A stretch of DNA of 64,000 nt from Flavobacterium sp. 83 (GCF_000744835.1 NZ_JQMS01000001.1:930001-994000), one strand, 5' to 3'; shown: positions 36,296 to 45,958, counted from the first letter of the stretch. Made by a program: numbers and translations. Notes: a model not told the origin generated them from the letters alone.

Positions 36296-37483
36296 TTAAT
36301 CAAGTATTGCAGCAATTCCCGGCAATACTCTTCCTTCAAGCATTTCTAACATAGCACCTCCGCCAGTTGAAACGTAACTTACTTTATCTTCAAATCCAAA
36401 TTGTTTTACCGCTGCTACTGAATCTCCACCACCTACAAGTGAGAATGCTCCGTTTGCAGTAGCTTCAGCAATAAAATTACCCAATTGAATCGTTCCATTT
36501 GCAAAACTCTCCATTTCAAAAACCCCCAATGGACCATTCCAAAGTATTGTTTTAGATTCCAAAATTACTTTTTTGAAGTTTTCCAATGATTTTGGTCCAG
36601 CATCAAGTCCTTCCCATCCATCAGGAATTTCTCTTACATCAACGATTTGAGTGTTTGCAGTATTTGAAAAATCATCTGCAGCAACCACATCAACAGGAAT
36701 ATGAATTTGAACCCCTTTTTCTTTAGCCAATCTCAATATTTCCAATGCCAATTCTTGTTTGTCATCTTCACAAATAGAATTTCCAACTTTACCTCCCAAT
36801 GCTTTCACGAAAGTAAATGTCATTCCCCCACCAATAATCATGTGGTCTACTTTATCAAGAATATTCTCGATAACAGTAATTTTAGAAGACACTTTAGATC
36901 CGCCAAGAACAGCTGTTACTGGTTTTTCACTGTTTTTCAAAACTTTATTTAAGCTTTCTATTTCTTTAGCTAATAATAAACCAAAACATTTTTCATTCGG
37001 AAAAAACTGAGCAATAATTGTAGTCGAAGCATGTGCTCTGTGAGCCGTTCCAAAAGCATCATTTACATAAATATCACCAAGTGACGCTAATTCTTTTGCA
37101 AAAGCAACATCTCCCGCTTCTTCTTCAGCGTGAAAACGTAAATTTTCCAATAATAAAACTTCTCCAGCTTGTAATTTTCCAGCAGCAGTTGTAGCTTCTT
37201 CACCAACACAGTTTGAAGCAAACTGAACTGGTACTCCAAGAATTTCTGAAGTAGTTTTCAGGATATGTTTCAACGAATATTTTTCTTCAACACCCTTTGG
37301 TCTGCCTAAATGTGACATCAAAATTACGCTTCCGCCGTCAGCAAGAATTTTATCGATTGTAGGTTTTGCTGCATCAATACGAGTGGTATCCGTTACATTG
37401 AAATTTTCGTCCAAAGGCACGTTGAAATCAACACGAATAATTGCTTTCTTATTTTTAAAATTAAAATCGTTTAAAGTTTTCAT
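36296..37483 (-). CDS. pgk: Phosphoglycerate kinase
   Basis: Pgk makes ATP from 1,3-bisphosphoglycerate in glycolysis. The signature RVDFNVPLD is at the N-terminus, [10 protein letters not shown] follows, and [14 protein letters not shown] near the C-terminus is the nucleotide-binding loop. The 395-residue length is normal. It is monocistronic, with its own promoter box and terminator. Confidence 0.97.
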   Translation of the reverse strand: MKTLNDFNFKNKKAIIRVDFNVPLDENFNVTDTTRIDAAKPTIDKILADGGSVILMSHLGRPKGVEEKYSLKHILKTTSEILGVPVQFASNCVGEEATTAAGKLQAGEVLLLENLRFHAEEEAGDVAFAKELASLGDIYVNDAFGTAHRAHASTTIIAQFFPNEKCFGLLLAKEIESLNKVLKNSEKPVTAVLGGSKVSSKITVIENILDKVDHMIIGGGMTFTFVKALGGKVGNSICEDDKQELALEILRLAKEKGVQIHIPVDVVAADDFSNTANTQIVDVREIPDGWEGLDAGPKSLENFKKVILESKTILWNGPLGVFEMESFANGTIQLGNFIAEATANGAFSLVGGGDSVAAVKQFGFEDKVSYVSTGGGAMLEMLEGRVLPGIAAILD

Positions 37484-37520
37484 TAAGTATATTTTTAGTT
37501 TGTTTTTTTTGAAAGAATAA

Positions 37521-37528
37521 CAAATATA
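37521..37528 (-). promoter_or_regulatory. Promoter -7 box for pgk
   Basis: On the minus strand this reads TATATTTG, a perfect TAnnTTTG match, 37 nt upstream of the pgk start. A leader of about 30 nt is predicted. Confidence 0.55.
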
Positions 37529-37662
37529 GAACTTTTCAGGAACTAAAAAATAAGAATAGTTTGAAAATTAGGGAAATCCACTAACGAAAACGTTGTAATT
37601 GTATCAATTTATTTGTTTTTTAGGATTAATTTTAAAGAACAGTCTTCACTAAAATCTTTACT

Positions 37663-37806
37663 TTACGGAATTTCTAAAACAAGCAATAGTGCATTTTGAG
37701 ATAACGCTTCCCATTCAAAGGAATCAATTCCAGATAAACTTAATCCGTCTTTTGATTCTAACAACCGATTTTCGACTTCGAAAGCACCATAATTACACCC
37801 AACGAG
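37663..37806 (-). pseudogene. Remnant of a pirin-family gene (C-terminal end only)
   Basis: Read on the minus strand, 47 codons end in a stop at 37663 and include the pieces GAFEVENRLLESKDGLSL and FEWEALSQNALLLVLEIP, which look like the last strands of a pirin-like bicupin. The N-terminal 80 percent of such a protein is absent. It is in frame with, and directly downstream of, the stop of the 60-codon fragment at 37807. This suggests a deletion that joined two gene ends. The family call is from memory of the C-terminal pattern. Confidence 0.5.
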
Positions 37807-37989
37807 TTAATTGAAGTAAAAGAAAAGCAATAACAGAAAATAGATCAGAAAATAAATTCTATCGTGACCATTACTTGCTAAATTAGGTAAACTAAAAACA
37901 CTTCCTGACGAAGTAAATGCATATGGTAAAAGCAGAAAAGCTAAGCACAAGCAAAAATGCAACACATAAAAGGAAATATCTTTTTTCAT
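37807..37989 (-). pseudogene. Remnant of a LytS-type sensor kinase (N-terminus), or small two-helix membrane protein
   Basis: The 60-residue frame has two hydrophobic segments (about 8-25 and 45-59), separated by a polar loop, and ends LLLLFFYFN. This is how the N-terminus of LytS/YehU-type histidine kinases of Bacteroidota commonly looks just before a YY(V/L)LIPRF-like continuation, which is missing here. The alternative is a genuine small membrane protein. No promoter was identified. Confidence 0.45.
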
Positions 37990-38169
37990 AAATCAAACTT
38001 AACCGTTCAAATTATTACGGTGAAAACGTTAATTACTGAGGTAATTTCAAATTATCTTAAACAAATATGGTATTTGATTATAAAATTCAACACCTTTTTA
38101 AGAATCATTTTGCAAACTTTCTAAGATGAAACTTTGCATCCTAAAATTTTAGACTAAACCATTTTCTGC

Positions 38170-38177
38170 TATCTTTG
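38170..38177 (+). promoter_or_regulatory. Promoter -7 box directly before holB
   Basis: TATCTTTG matches TAnnTTTG and ends only 4 nt before the holB ATG. The predicted transcript start would fall at or next to the ATG, giving a leaderless message. No -33 box is evident. Confidence 0.5.
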
Positions 38178-38181
38178 CTTC

Positions 38182-39330
38182 ATGCAATTTTCAGAAATTT
38201 TAGGACAAGAACACATTAAAAGTCATTTGACAAAAAGTGCTGATTTGGGTAGAATTCCCCATGCACAATTATTTGTTGGTCCAGAAGGATGTGGTACTTT
38301 GCCCATGGCGATTGCTTATGCACAATACATTATCTGCAGCAATCAAAGCTCAGAAAACACGGGTTCAAACGAAGCGTGTAATATCAAATTCCAAAAAACG
38401 TCCCATCCGGATTTGCATTTTATCTATCCTACCGTAAGTACTGAAGATGTAAAAACAAAACCAAAAAGTATTGATTTTATCACGGAATGGCGGGAGTTTT
38501 TAACCCAAAATCCATACGGAAGTTTGTTTGATTGGTATCAAATGTTGGGCGTTAAAAACAAACAAGGAGAAATAAGGGTTGACGATGCCCAGGAAATCTT
38601 AAAATCGCTTGCTTTAAAATCCTACGAAGGTGGATACAAAATAATGATTATTTGGATGGCGGATAAATTGAATATTGCCGCTTCAAATAAATTATTGAAA
38701 TTACTCGAAGAACCTACGGACAGAACGGTTTTTATCTTGATTTCAGAAAATGAAGAAGATATAATTCAAACCATTCGTTCCCGATGCCAAGTGTTACATT
38801 TTAACGGTTTGAGCGAAAAAGTCATCTCAGAAGCTTTAGTATCAAGAGAAAATATAGAATCTAAAACGGCTATAAAAATAGCGCATCAAGCACAAGGGAA
38901 TTATAACAAAGCACTACAATTATTGCAACCGGACAGTGAATCTGTTTTTTTTGAAAAATGGTTTGTTGACTGGGTTCGAGCCGCTTTTAGAGCCAAAGGA
39001 AATGCAGCGGCCATTCAAGATTTGATTCAATGGAGCGAGCAAATTGCCAGTTTAGGAAGAGAAACCCAAAAGAAATTTTTACACTTTTGTATCGATATGT
39101 TTCGTCAAGCCTTGTTATTGAATTATCAAACCGCAAGTTTGGTTTACATGGAACCACAAGTGGAGAAATTCAAACTGGAGAATTTTGCACCTTTTGTAAA
39201 TGGCAACAATATAAATGATATTTTTAAAGAACTTTCGGATGCCATGTATCACATTGAACGCAACGGAAACGCAAAAATTATTTTAACCGATTTATCTATA
39301 AAACTTACCCGTTTAATTCACAAAAAATAA
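38182..39330 (+). CDS. holB: DNA polymerase III subunit delta'
   Basis: Delta' is part of the clamp loader. The start MQFSEILGQEHIKSHL is the family's conserved beginning and the AAA+ region includes LFVGPEGCGTLPMAIAYAQ, IMIIWMADKLNIAASNKLLKLLEEPT and SRCQVLHF with the sensor arginine. The P-loop is degenerate, as expected for delta', which does not hydrolyse ATP. The 382-residue length is normal for Bacteroidota. A DoxX-like gene follows 4 bp later. Confidence 0.92.
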   Translation: MQFSEILGQEHIKSHLTKSADLGRIPHAQLFVGPEGCGTLPMAIAYAQYIICSNQSSENTGSNEACNIKFQKTSHPDLHFIYPTVSTEDVKTKPKSIDFITEWREFLTQNPYGSLFDWYQMLGVKNKQGEIRVDDAQEILKSLALKSYEGGYKIMIIWMADKLNIAASNKLLKLLEEPTDRTVFILISENEEDIIQTIRSRCQVLHFNGLSEKVISEALVSRENIESKTAIKIAHQAQGNYNKALQLLQPDSESVFFEKWFVDWVRAAFRAKGNAAAIQDLIQWSEQIASLGRETQKKFLHFCIDMFRQALLLNYQTASLVYMEPQVEKFKLENFAPFVNGNNINDIFKELSDAMYHIERNGNAKIILTDLSIKLTRLIHKK

Positions 39331-39334
39331 AAAC

Positions 39335-39718
39335 ATGAACAACATTACTTCTATTTTAATTTTGATTTTTCTGGCAATTACTTTTCTGCAATCCGGTTAC
39401 GACAAACTCTTTTATTGGAAAGATAATGTAGATTGGTTAAAAGGTCATTTTGCTAAAACACAATTAAAAAATCAAGTGCCTCTGGCATTACTGAATATTT
39501 TAGTTTTAGAATTAATCTCCGGTATTTTATGCGTGGTTGGCTGTATCGAATTATTGGTAAACAATGGAAGAATCTTTGGGTTTTACGGAGCGGTTTTCTC
39601 CTGTATCACTTTATTGATGCTGCTTTTCGGACAACGGTTAGCCAAAGATTATGACGGTGCCAGAACGATTGTTATCTATTTCATACCCGCCATATTAGCC
39701 GTTTACTGGTTAAACTAG
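39335..39718 (+). CDS. DoxX-family membrane protein
   Basis: The 127-residue protein has four predicted membrane segments and the DoxX opening LAITFLQSGYDKLFYWKDN. Members of this family are small inner-membrane proteins, some linked to redox balance; the role here is unknown. It follows holB by 4 bp and precedes an acyl-CoA thioesterase by 43 bp, so it is probably cotranscribed with holB. Confidence 0.82.
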   Translation: MNNITSILILIFLAITFLQSGYDKLFYWKDNVDWLKGHFAKTQLKNQVPLALLNILVLELISGILCVVGCIELLVNNGRIFGFYGAVFSCITLLMLLFGQRLAKDYDGARTIVIYFIPAILAVYWLN

Positions 39719-39761
39719 AACTGCATTACTTAAAAAAAACACTTACTTTTTATACAAAAAA

Positions 39762-40271
39762 ATGACTCCAAAACATCCTTCAGAATCCCTGACGATATTA
39801 ACCGATTTGGTTTTACCGAGCGAAACCAATCCTTTGAATAATCTTTTTGGTGGCGAATTGTTAGCCCGTATGGATCGCGCAGCGAGTATTGCAGCCGGAA
39901 GACATTCCCGAAGAATAACTGTGACCGCATCCGTAAATCACGTGGCGTTTAACAGAGCTATTCCACTGGGAAGTGTGGTAAATGTGGAGGCCAAAGTCTC
40001 CAGAGCTTTCAAAAGTTCAATGGAAATATTTATTGATGTTTGGGTAGAAGACAGACAATCAGGAAACCGTACCAAAGCCAATGAAGCCATTTATACTTTT
40101 GTAGCCGTTGATGATACCGGAAGACCTGTTGAAGTGCCCCAAATAGTCCCAGAAACTGATCTGGAAAAACAACGTTTTGATGCAGCATTACGACGCAAAC
40201 AGCTGAGTTTAGTTTTAGCCGGGAAAATGAACCCTCACGACGCTACAGAATTGAAGGCATTGTTCGCGTAA
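39762..40271 (+). CDS. Acyl-CoA thioesterase (YciA/BACH-like hotdog)
   Basis: The 169-residue protein is a single hotdog domain that hydrolyses acyl-CoA. The helix segment NPLNNLFGGELLARMDRAASIAAGRH carries the active-site Asn and Asp pattern of YciA-type enzymes, and VTASVNHVAFNRAIPLGSVV is the typical following strand. It is the last gene before the recA promoter region. Confidence 0.9.
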   Translation: MTPKHPSESLTILTDLVLPSETNPLNNLFGGELLARMDRAASIAAGRHSRRITVTASVNHVAFNRAIPLGSVVNVEAKVSRAFKSSMEIFIDVWVEDRQSGNRTKANEAIYTFVAVDDTGRPVEVPQIVPETDLEKQRFDAALRRKQLSLVLAGKMNPHDATELKALFA

Positions 40272-40475
40272 CAATCTTATATTAGCTTGTTATTTTTTAT
40301 TAAAATTTAGATTTGAAAATATTCTTGAAAGAGAAAATTTACATTGAAAAAAGAAGTATTTTTACGAAAATAAATGTTCTTACATAAACGAAATTTTCAG
40401 GATAATTAGTCATTCTGTCAGTTTCTTACAGTTATAAAATAATACAAATAGATGAAAGAAAAGGTAAAAGAGAAG

Positions 40476-41483
40476 ATGAGTACAGAGAAAGAATCTAAAT
40501 TAAAAGCGCTACAACTTACGCTTGACAAACTAGACAAAACCTACGGAAAAGGAACCGTAATGAAAATGGGGGATAAAGCCATTGAGGAAGTAGAAACTAT
40601 TTCTTCAGGGTCTTTAGGAATCGATTTAGCATTAGGGGTTGGAGGATACCCAAGAGGAAGAATCATTGAAATATACGGTCCAGAATCTTCTGGAAAAACA
40701 ACTTTGACGCTTCATGCTATTGCTGAGGCTCAAAAAGCAGGTGGAATAGCTGCTTTTATTGATGCAGAACACGCTTTCGATAGAAATTATGCAGAGAAAT
40801 TAGGTGTAGATATTGAAAACCTAATCATTTCTCAGCCAGATAATGGGGAACAAGCACTAGAAATTGCCGAAAACTTGATTCGTTCAGGAGCTATTGATAT
40901 TGTTGTTATTGACTCGGTCGCTGCTTTGACTCCAAAAAGTGAAATCGAAGGTGAAATGGGAGATTCTAAAATGGGGCTTCATGCACGTTTGATGTCTCAA
41001 GCATTGCGTAAATTAACAGGAACCATCAGCAAAACGCATTGTACCGTTTTCTTTATTAACCAGTTAAGAGAGAAAATTGGAGTAATGTTCGGTAATCCGG
41101 AAACTACAACGGGAGGAAATGCATTGAAGTTTTACGCTTCGGTTCGTTTAGACATCCGTCGTTCAACCCAAATAAAAGATGGTGATAACGTACTTGGAAA
41201 CAGAACCAAAGTAAAAGTGGTGAAAAACAAAGTCGCTCCGCCATTTAAAATCGCCGAATTTGACATCATGTATGGCGAAGGAATTTCAAAAACAGGAGAA
41301 ATTTTAGATCTTGCAGTAGAATTTGAAATCATCAAAAAAGCGGGATCTTGGTTCAGTTATGGTGAAACTAAATTAGGGCAAGGCCGTGATGCTGTTAAGT
41401 CTTTAATAAAAGACAATCCGGAATTAGCGGATGAATTAGAAGAAAAAATTAAAGCCAGAATAAAAGAATTAGCAGAAGCATAA
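40476..41483 (+). CDS. recA: Recombinase A
   Basis: RecA drives homologous recombination and the DNA-damage response. The Walker [10 protein letters not shown], the ATP-site glutamate block DAEHAFD, and the DNA-binding loop regions ([41 protein letters not shown]) are intact. I choose the ATG at 40476 ([13 protein letters not shown]; 335 residues); an in-frame ATG at 40452 would add eight residues. No LexA-like operator was recognised in the 200 bp upstream. A strong terminator follows. Confidence 0.97.
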   Translation: MSTEKESKLKALQLTLDKLDKTYGKGTVMKMGDKAIEEVETISSGSLGIDLALGVGGYPRGRIIEIYGPESSGKTTLTLHAIAEAQKAGGIAAFIDAEHAFDRNYAEKLGVDIENLIISQPDNGEQALEIAENLIRSGAIDIVVIDSVAALTPKSEIEGEMGDSKMGLHARLMSQALRKLTGTISKTHCTVFFINQLREKIGVMFGNPETTTGGNALKFYASVRLDIRRSTQIKDGDNVLGNRTKVKVVKNKVAPPFKIAEFDIMYGEGISKTGEILDLAVEFEIIKKAGSWFSYGETKLGQGRDAVKSLIKDNPELADELEEKIKARIKELAEA

Positions 41484-41490
41484 AAACTAA

Positions 41491-41516
41491 AACCCGAATA
41501 ATTTCGGGTTTTTTTA
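41491..41516 (+). terminator. Intrinsic terminator after recA
   Basis: An 8-bp perfect stem AACCCGAA (41491-41498) with TTCGGGTT (41503-41510) is followed by a run of T. Confidence 0.9.
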
Positions 41517-41606
41517 TTTTTACACGCAACCTTTTTCAAAAATTTATATCTATTAAAAAACAACCTCAACTTCATTTGATGAAGCTGATTGTTTTAAATT
41601 TAAAAA

Positions 41607-42029
41607 ATGAAAAAAATGAAAAAATTTGCCCTGTTTATTCTGTTAATTACAACCCTGACAGGATGTACCCTTGAGGATGACAATCAAGATTCCTACACTT
41701 ATGAAGTCCTTCCTGTTGATAGTTATACCCTACCCGAAAAATTTATCTTGGGAAATACGTATGAGATAAAATTAAAATACACAAAACCTACTGAATGTCA
41801 TCTTTTTCAAGGTATTTATTATAATAAAGACCTCAATATACGAACCATAGCGATCCAAACAGCTCTAAACAACAATCAAGTTTGCACGCAATCAATACCG
41901 GTGCCATCAGAGGTATCTTTTAATTTTTATGTAACAAATACTGGTTCTTATATTTTTAAATTTTATAAAGGAAAAGATGCCGCTGGTACAGAACTTTTTA
42001 AAGAAGTAGAAATTCCTGTAGTCAACTAA
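41607..42029 (+). CDS. Small lipoprotein of unknown function
   Basis: The 140-residue protein has a lipoprotein signal (MKKMKKFALFILLITTLTGC, acylated Cys20) followed by a beta-rich domain with two further cysteines (about 71 and 94) that could form a disulfide. I do not recognise the family. It lies 17 bp before an ECF sigma gene and is probably expressed with it, so it may report on or belong to the stress that the sigma factor answers. Confidence 0.8.
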   Translation: MKKMKKFALFILLITTLTGCTLEDDNQDSYTYEVLPVDSYTLPEKFILGNTYEIKLKYTKPTECHLFQGIYYNKDLNIRTIAIQTALNNNQVCTQSIPVPSEVSFNFYVTNTGSYIFKFYKGKDAAGTELFKEVEIPVVN

Positions 42030-42046
42030 CAAATAGAACAAATTCT

Positions 42047-42589
42047 GTGGGATTAGATCAAATAATTAATGACTGTAAAAAAAATTGCTCCAAAGCTCAA
42101 GAACAATTGTATCAATTGTTTTCTAAAAAGTTTTTTGGAGTATGCTTGAAGTATTCCAGCAATTATGCTGATGCCCAAGACAATTTACAAGATGGTTTTT
42201 TAATTATTTTCAAAAAAATAGAACAGTTTAGCGGCAAAGGGTCTTTTGAAGGCTGGGCCAAAAGAATAATGATAAACAATGCACTCCAAAAATACAAAGG
42301 GGTACGGTATATGGAGATTATCAATGAAAATATTCCTGATACAATTATTGAAATTGACGACGAGAATATTCCAATTGAATATTTAATGCGAATTATCCAA
42401 GAATTACCTGATCAATATAGATTAGTATTCAGTCTCTATGTTCTCGATGGTTATTCTCATAAAGAGGTTGCAGAAATGCTTAAAATAACAACAGGGACCA
42501 CAAAATCCAATCTTGCCAGGGCACGGTTGATTTTAAAAGAGAAAATAGAAGCATATACAAGAATTGAAATAAAGTCATTGGCAAAATGA
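42047..42589 (+). CDS. ECF-type RNA polymerase sigma factor
   Basis: The 180-residue protein has region 2 (about 20-90; SNYADAQDNLQDGFLIIFKKIEQF and FEGWAKRIMINNAL) and region 4 (about 115-172; LPDQYRLVFSLYVLDGYSHKEVAEML and TKSNLARARLILK). The start is a GTG at 42047; no upstream ATG fits. It overlaps the next gene by 4 bp (ATGA), the usual coupling between a sigma factor and its anti-sigma factor. Confidence 0.92.
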   Translation: MGLDQIINDCKKNCSKAQEQLYQLFSKKFFGVCLKYSSNYADAQDNLQDGFLIIFKKIEQFSGKGSFEGWAKRIMINNALQKYKGVRYMEIINENIPDTIIEIDDENIPIEYLMRIIQELPDQYRLVFSLYVLDGYSHKEVAEMLKITTGTTKSNLARARLILKEKIEAYTRIEIKSLAK

Positions 42590-44022
42590 ACGATAAAAAA
42601 AATATAGACCGACTGTTTCAAGAAAGATTCAAGGATTTTGAAGGAGAACCAAACAATGAGGTTTGGATCAACATACAAGCGGCCTTGAAGGAAAAGGAAA
42701 AAAAACGAAAAATAATTCCGTTTTGGATGCAGTTTTCAGGAATTGCTGCTGCCTTTATTTTAGGCTTATTTGCTTTAAAGATGGTCTTCAAAACGAATAC
42801 TGAAACTAAAAACAGTATCGTTTTAGACACAAAAACTTTAGACAAAAAATCCAATCAAAATAAGTTAATTCCAAATAAAATTGAAAAAGAGAGAAAACCA
42901 TTCGAGATAAAAAATAGTCAACAAATAGTAATAACTAACCCCAAAATCGTTATAAACCATGAAAAAGAAACTACAACTTTTACTCCATCAAAAACCATTG
43001 CTGACAAAAAGAAAAATCAAAATAATACTAACCTTTATTTCTCAAAAAATCATTCACCGCTAAAACGACCAAAAACAGAGAAAGAGGCAAGCAATTACAG
43101 CTCATTAATTGCGGATAAAAAAAGTGTAGTAAACCCTAACACGTTTGAGAACATCCAAAATCAGGTTTTAGAAAAAAAAGTTCCACAAGCGTATCAGGAA
43201 GCTAAAACGGTGGTAACCGAATCTAAAAAACAGCCTTCAATTATTCTGGAATCTCCAAACGAATTAGAGGAAATTCTAAAAAAGAAAGCGACCGAAAAAC
43301 AAACGGTAGTTCTTAACAACAACAAATGGCAAATCGTCCCTAATGTAGGCGCAGTGTATCTGAACTCAAGTTCAGTTGGGTCAGCTATTGATCCTCAATT
43401 CACAAAAAATCAAAAAACGGCCGATAACAACCTAAGTTTTGGTATCGGGGTAAATTATGCTGTTTCGAAAAAAATTGCCTTACGATCAGGGATTAACAAA
43501 CTTACGTTAGGATACAACACTAATAACGTCGTCTATTCAGCCGGATTGTTAAACAAGAGTTTGACGTATATTAGTTATAGTTCAAACCAATTAATCGAAA
43601 TTAAAACCGAAACCTCCCTGAATACATTAATCAATTTTGAAAAAGGCATACAAAAAACAAATACAGGTTCATTAAATCAAAAAATGGGCTATTATGAAGT
43701 ACCACTGGAACTTTCATACGCCCTTTTAGACAAGAAATTTGGTATTAACATAATCGGAGGAATTAGTACGTTATTTCTAAATCAGAATAAAATATCATTA
43801 GTTTCCTCAGACACTAATTTGAAATTAGGAGAAGCTACAAATTTGAACGAAATTCATTTTAGTACCAATCTTGGGATGGGATTTAAGTACCAATTGGTGA
43901 AAGCATTTCAAATTAATTTTGAACCCATGGTAAAGTATCAATTGAATACTTATTCCAAAGACTATGGAGATTACAAACCCGTTTTTATTGGACTGTATTC
44001 CGGGATTATTTATAATTTTTAA
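42586..44022 (+). CDS. Anti-sigma-like protein with C-terminal outer-membrane barrel
   Basis: The 478-residue protein has a short cytoplasmic part (1-46; IDRLFQERFKDFEGEPNNEVW), a membrane helix (about 47-67; MQFSGIAAAFILGLFALKMVF), a long Lys/Asn/Thr-rich linker (about 70-245), and a beta-barrel-like domain (about 246-478) with alternating strands ending in a terminal phenylalanine (YSGIIYNF). It is coupled to the sigma gene by a 4-bp overlap. The N-terminus suggests an anti-sigma factor; the C-terminus resembles the outer-membrane barrel family of Bacteroidota. Topology is inference. Confidence 0.75.
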   Translation: MNDKKNIDRLFQERFKDFEGEPNNEVWINIQAALKEKEKKRKIIPFWMQFSGIAAAFILGLFALKMVFKTNTETKNSIVLDTKTLDKKSNQNKLIPNKIEKERKPFEIKNSQQIVITNPKIVINHEKETTTFTPSKTIADKKKNQNNTNLYFSKNHSPLKRPKTEKEASNYSSLIADKKSVVNPNTFENIQNQVLEKKVPQAYQEAKTVVTESKKQPSIILESPNELEEILKKKATEKQTVVLNNNKWQIVPNVGAVYLNSSSVGSAIDPQFTKNQKTADNNLSFGIGVNYAVSKKIALRSGINKLTLGYNTNNVVYSAGLLNKSLTYISYSSNQLIEIKTETSLNTLINFEKGIQKTNTGSLNQKMGYYEVPLELSYALLDKKFGINIIGGISTLFLNQNKISLVSSDTNLKLGEATNLNEIHFSTNLGMGFKYQLVKAFQINFEPMVKYQLNTYSKDYGDYKPVFIGLYSGIIYNF

Positions 44023-44761
44023 TGGAATCGAAAGCGATTAATTGGTTATAAATTATTTCTCGTACTTCCTCACGAATTTCTTTTCTATCCAATCCCGTTT
44101 TGCCTAAAGTGTCCACATGCGAATGAACTTTTACTCGCATAAGTCCCGGACCTCCACTGAAAAAGGTATAGGAAAATCTTTTTTTATTGTCTGCAAAAGT
44201 AACGGGAACAATTGGAATTTCATGTTCAATTGCCAATCTAAAAGCGCCATCTTTAAAAGAGTCCAACAAAACAGATTCATCGTCCGGAATGCCACCTTCG
44301 GGGAAAATACAGATGCTCAGTCCTTGATTGATTCTTTTTTGTGCCCGATTAAAAACTTCCATTTTACTTTTAGAACAACTTCTATCCACCAAAATACAGG
44401 TTCTTTTATAGAAAAATCCAAACAAAGGAATTTTTGATAATTCTTTTTTGCCAACAAAAACAAAAGGGTTTTTAATTGTGGCAAGCATCAGCATAATATC
44501 GGCCATTGAGGTATGATTGGCAACAATCATATAACTTTTATGAGATTCTAATGCTTGGTTTTTATCTATTTTATAATAAAAACCCATTCCAAAAAGAATA
44601 AATTTTGCCCAAATACGAGCCATCTTAAAAAAATAGGGATACCCGCTTTCCGTCAAGATTGATAGTACTAAAAAAGGAAACATTACGATTATTGGAATGG
44701 CCATCAAAACATAAAACCAAACGCGCCATAACGACCAAAAAATAATTTTTATTCCTCTCAT
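44006..44761 (-). CDS. 1-acyl-glycerol-3-phosphate acyltransferase (PlsC family), second copy
   Basis: The 251-residue protein has the acyltransferase boxes NHTSMADIM (HX4D), a VDR segment and FPEGGIPDDE, with hydrophobic segments near the N-terminus (about 10-40). The substrate box has GG where the first PlsC copy has GTRS. It could act on lysophosphatidate or a related lipid such as an ornithine lipid precursor. It converges on, and overlaps by 17 bp, the anti-sigma/barrel gene. Confidence 0.88.
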   Translation of the reverse strand: MRGIKIIFWSLWRVWFYVLMAIPIIVMFPFLVLSILTESGYPYFFKMARIWAKFILFGMGFYYKIDKNQALESHKSYMIVANHTSMADIMLMLATIKNPFVFVGKKELSKIPLFGFFYKRTCILVDRSCSKSKMEVFNRAQKRINQGLSICIFPEGGIPDDESVLLDSFKDGAFRLAIEHEIPIVPVTFADNKKRFSYTFFSGGPGLMRVKVHSHVDTLGKTGLDRKEIREEVREIIYNQLIAFDSIKNYK

Positions 44762-44897
44762 AAGATCAAAAATAAGGAATCATATGATACTATTATTAAA
44801 AAAATTAAATTTGAAAACGATTTAATACTATAAAAACTTAAAAAACCTTGTGAACTTTGCGAAAAACTTTGCAACCTTTGCGGTAAATAAAATCATA

Positions 44898-45875
44898 ATG
44901 GCAAAAATACTTACAGGTGTTCAAAGCACAGGAACACCACATTTAGGCAACTTACTTGGCGCAATCATTCCAGCAATAGCATTATCCAATAATCCCGAAA
45001 ATGAATCGTTTCTTTTCATTGCCGATTTACATTCGATTACACAAATAAAAAACGGGGAAACTTTAAGAACAAATACCTACAGTACGGCTGCCGCTTGGTT
45101 GGCTTGTGGTTTGAATGTGGATAACGTAGTTTTCTACAGACAATCTGATGTGCCACAAACGGCGGAATTATCATGGTATTTGAGTTGTTTTTTCCCTTTT
45201 CAACGCTTGACATTAGCGCATTCTTTCAAAGACAAAGCAGACAGGCTGGAAGATGTAAATGCCGGTTTGTTCTCCTATCCAATGTTGATGGCTGCCGATA
45301 TTTTATTATACGATGCCGAGTTTGTTCCCGTAGGAAAAGACCAATTGCAACACCTTGAAATTACACGCGATGTAGCGTCTCGTTTCAACCACCAAATGGG
45401 AGAAACTTTTGTACTTCCTGAAGCCAAAATTCAAGAAGACAGCATGCTTATTCCTGGAACCAATGGTGGAAAAATGAGTAAATCTGCCAATAATATTATC
45501 AATATTTTCTTGGACGACAAAGCCTTACGTAAACAAGTGATGAGTATTGAAACGGATAGCACCCCGCTTGAAGAACCTAAGAATCCAGATACCTGTAATG
45601 CTTTTGCTATTTATTCTTTATTAGCAAATGAAGAACAACTAGCCATTATGAGAGCCAATTATTTGGGTGGAAATTACGGTTACGGTCACGCCAAACAAGC
45701 CTTATTTGAATTGATAACAGAGACATTCAAAACCGAAAGAGAAAAATACAATTACTACATCAATAACCTTGATGAAGTAGACGCTTTACTCAAAAAAGGA
45801 GCAGAAAAAGCGACCGTTGTTGCCAATGGTGTTTTGAACAGAGTGAGAGAAAAATTGGGGTTTGAGGTTAATTAA
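44898..45875 (+). CDS. trpS: Tryptophanyl-tRNA synthetase
   Basis: TrpS charges tRNA-Trp. The start MAKILTGVQSTGTPHLGN carries the class I HIGH-like signature PHLG, and GGKMSKSANN is the KMSKS loop. I choose the ATG at 44898 (325 residues); an upstream in-frame ATG at 44850 adds 16 atypical residues and sits in the promoter-like region. It is monocistronic, with a terminator at 45911-45954. Confidence 0.96.
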   Translation: MAKILTGVQSTGTPHLGNLLGAIIPAIALSNNPENESFLFIADLHSITQIKNGETLRTNTYSTAAAWLACGLNVDNVVFYRQSDVPQTAELSWYLSCFFPFQRLTLAHSFKDKADRLEDVNAGLFSYPMLMAADILLYDAEFVPVGKDQLQHLEITRDVASRFNHQMGETFVLPEAKIQEDSMLIPGTNGGKMSKSANNIINIFLDDKALRKQVMSIETDSTPLEEPKNPDTCNAFAIYSLLANEEQLAIMRANYLGGNYGYGHAKQALFELITETFKTEREKYNYYINNLDEVDALLKKGAEKATVVANGVLNRVREKLGFEVN

Positions 45876-45910
45876 GACTTTAGTTTTAATTCTTAAACTT
45901 ATAAAATGAC

Positions 45911-45957
45911 AACCGCAGATTAGTAGATTTTAATTAATCCGTGTATCTGCGGTTTTT
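45911..45957 (+). terminator. Terminator after trpS
   Basis: A 10-bp perfect stem AACCGCAGAT (45911-45920) with its complement (45945-45954) has a 24-nt loop and is followed by T residues. It lies between convergent trpS and dprA. Confidence 0.7.
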
Positions 45958-45958
45958 A

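Larger units (their letters stand above)
37484..38181. other. 698-bp region with two gene remnants
   Basis: The gap between pgk and holB holds the pgk promoter box, a pirin-like C-terminal fragment (37663-37806), a kinase-like N-terminal fragment (37807-37989) and the holB promoter box. The rest (37530-37660 and 37990-38165) shows nothing recognisable. Confidence 0.6.

Noticed and set aside
37990..38165. Search for a small RNA or a third remnant upstream of holB
   Set aside because: No stable structure, terminator or protein pattern could be identified.
44840..44890. Three CTTTG-containing stretches before trpS
   Set aside because: They resemble common flavobacterial leader sequence, but none matches TAnnTTTG well enough to call a promoter.
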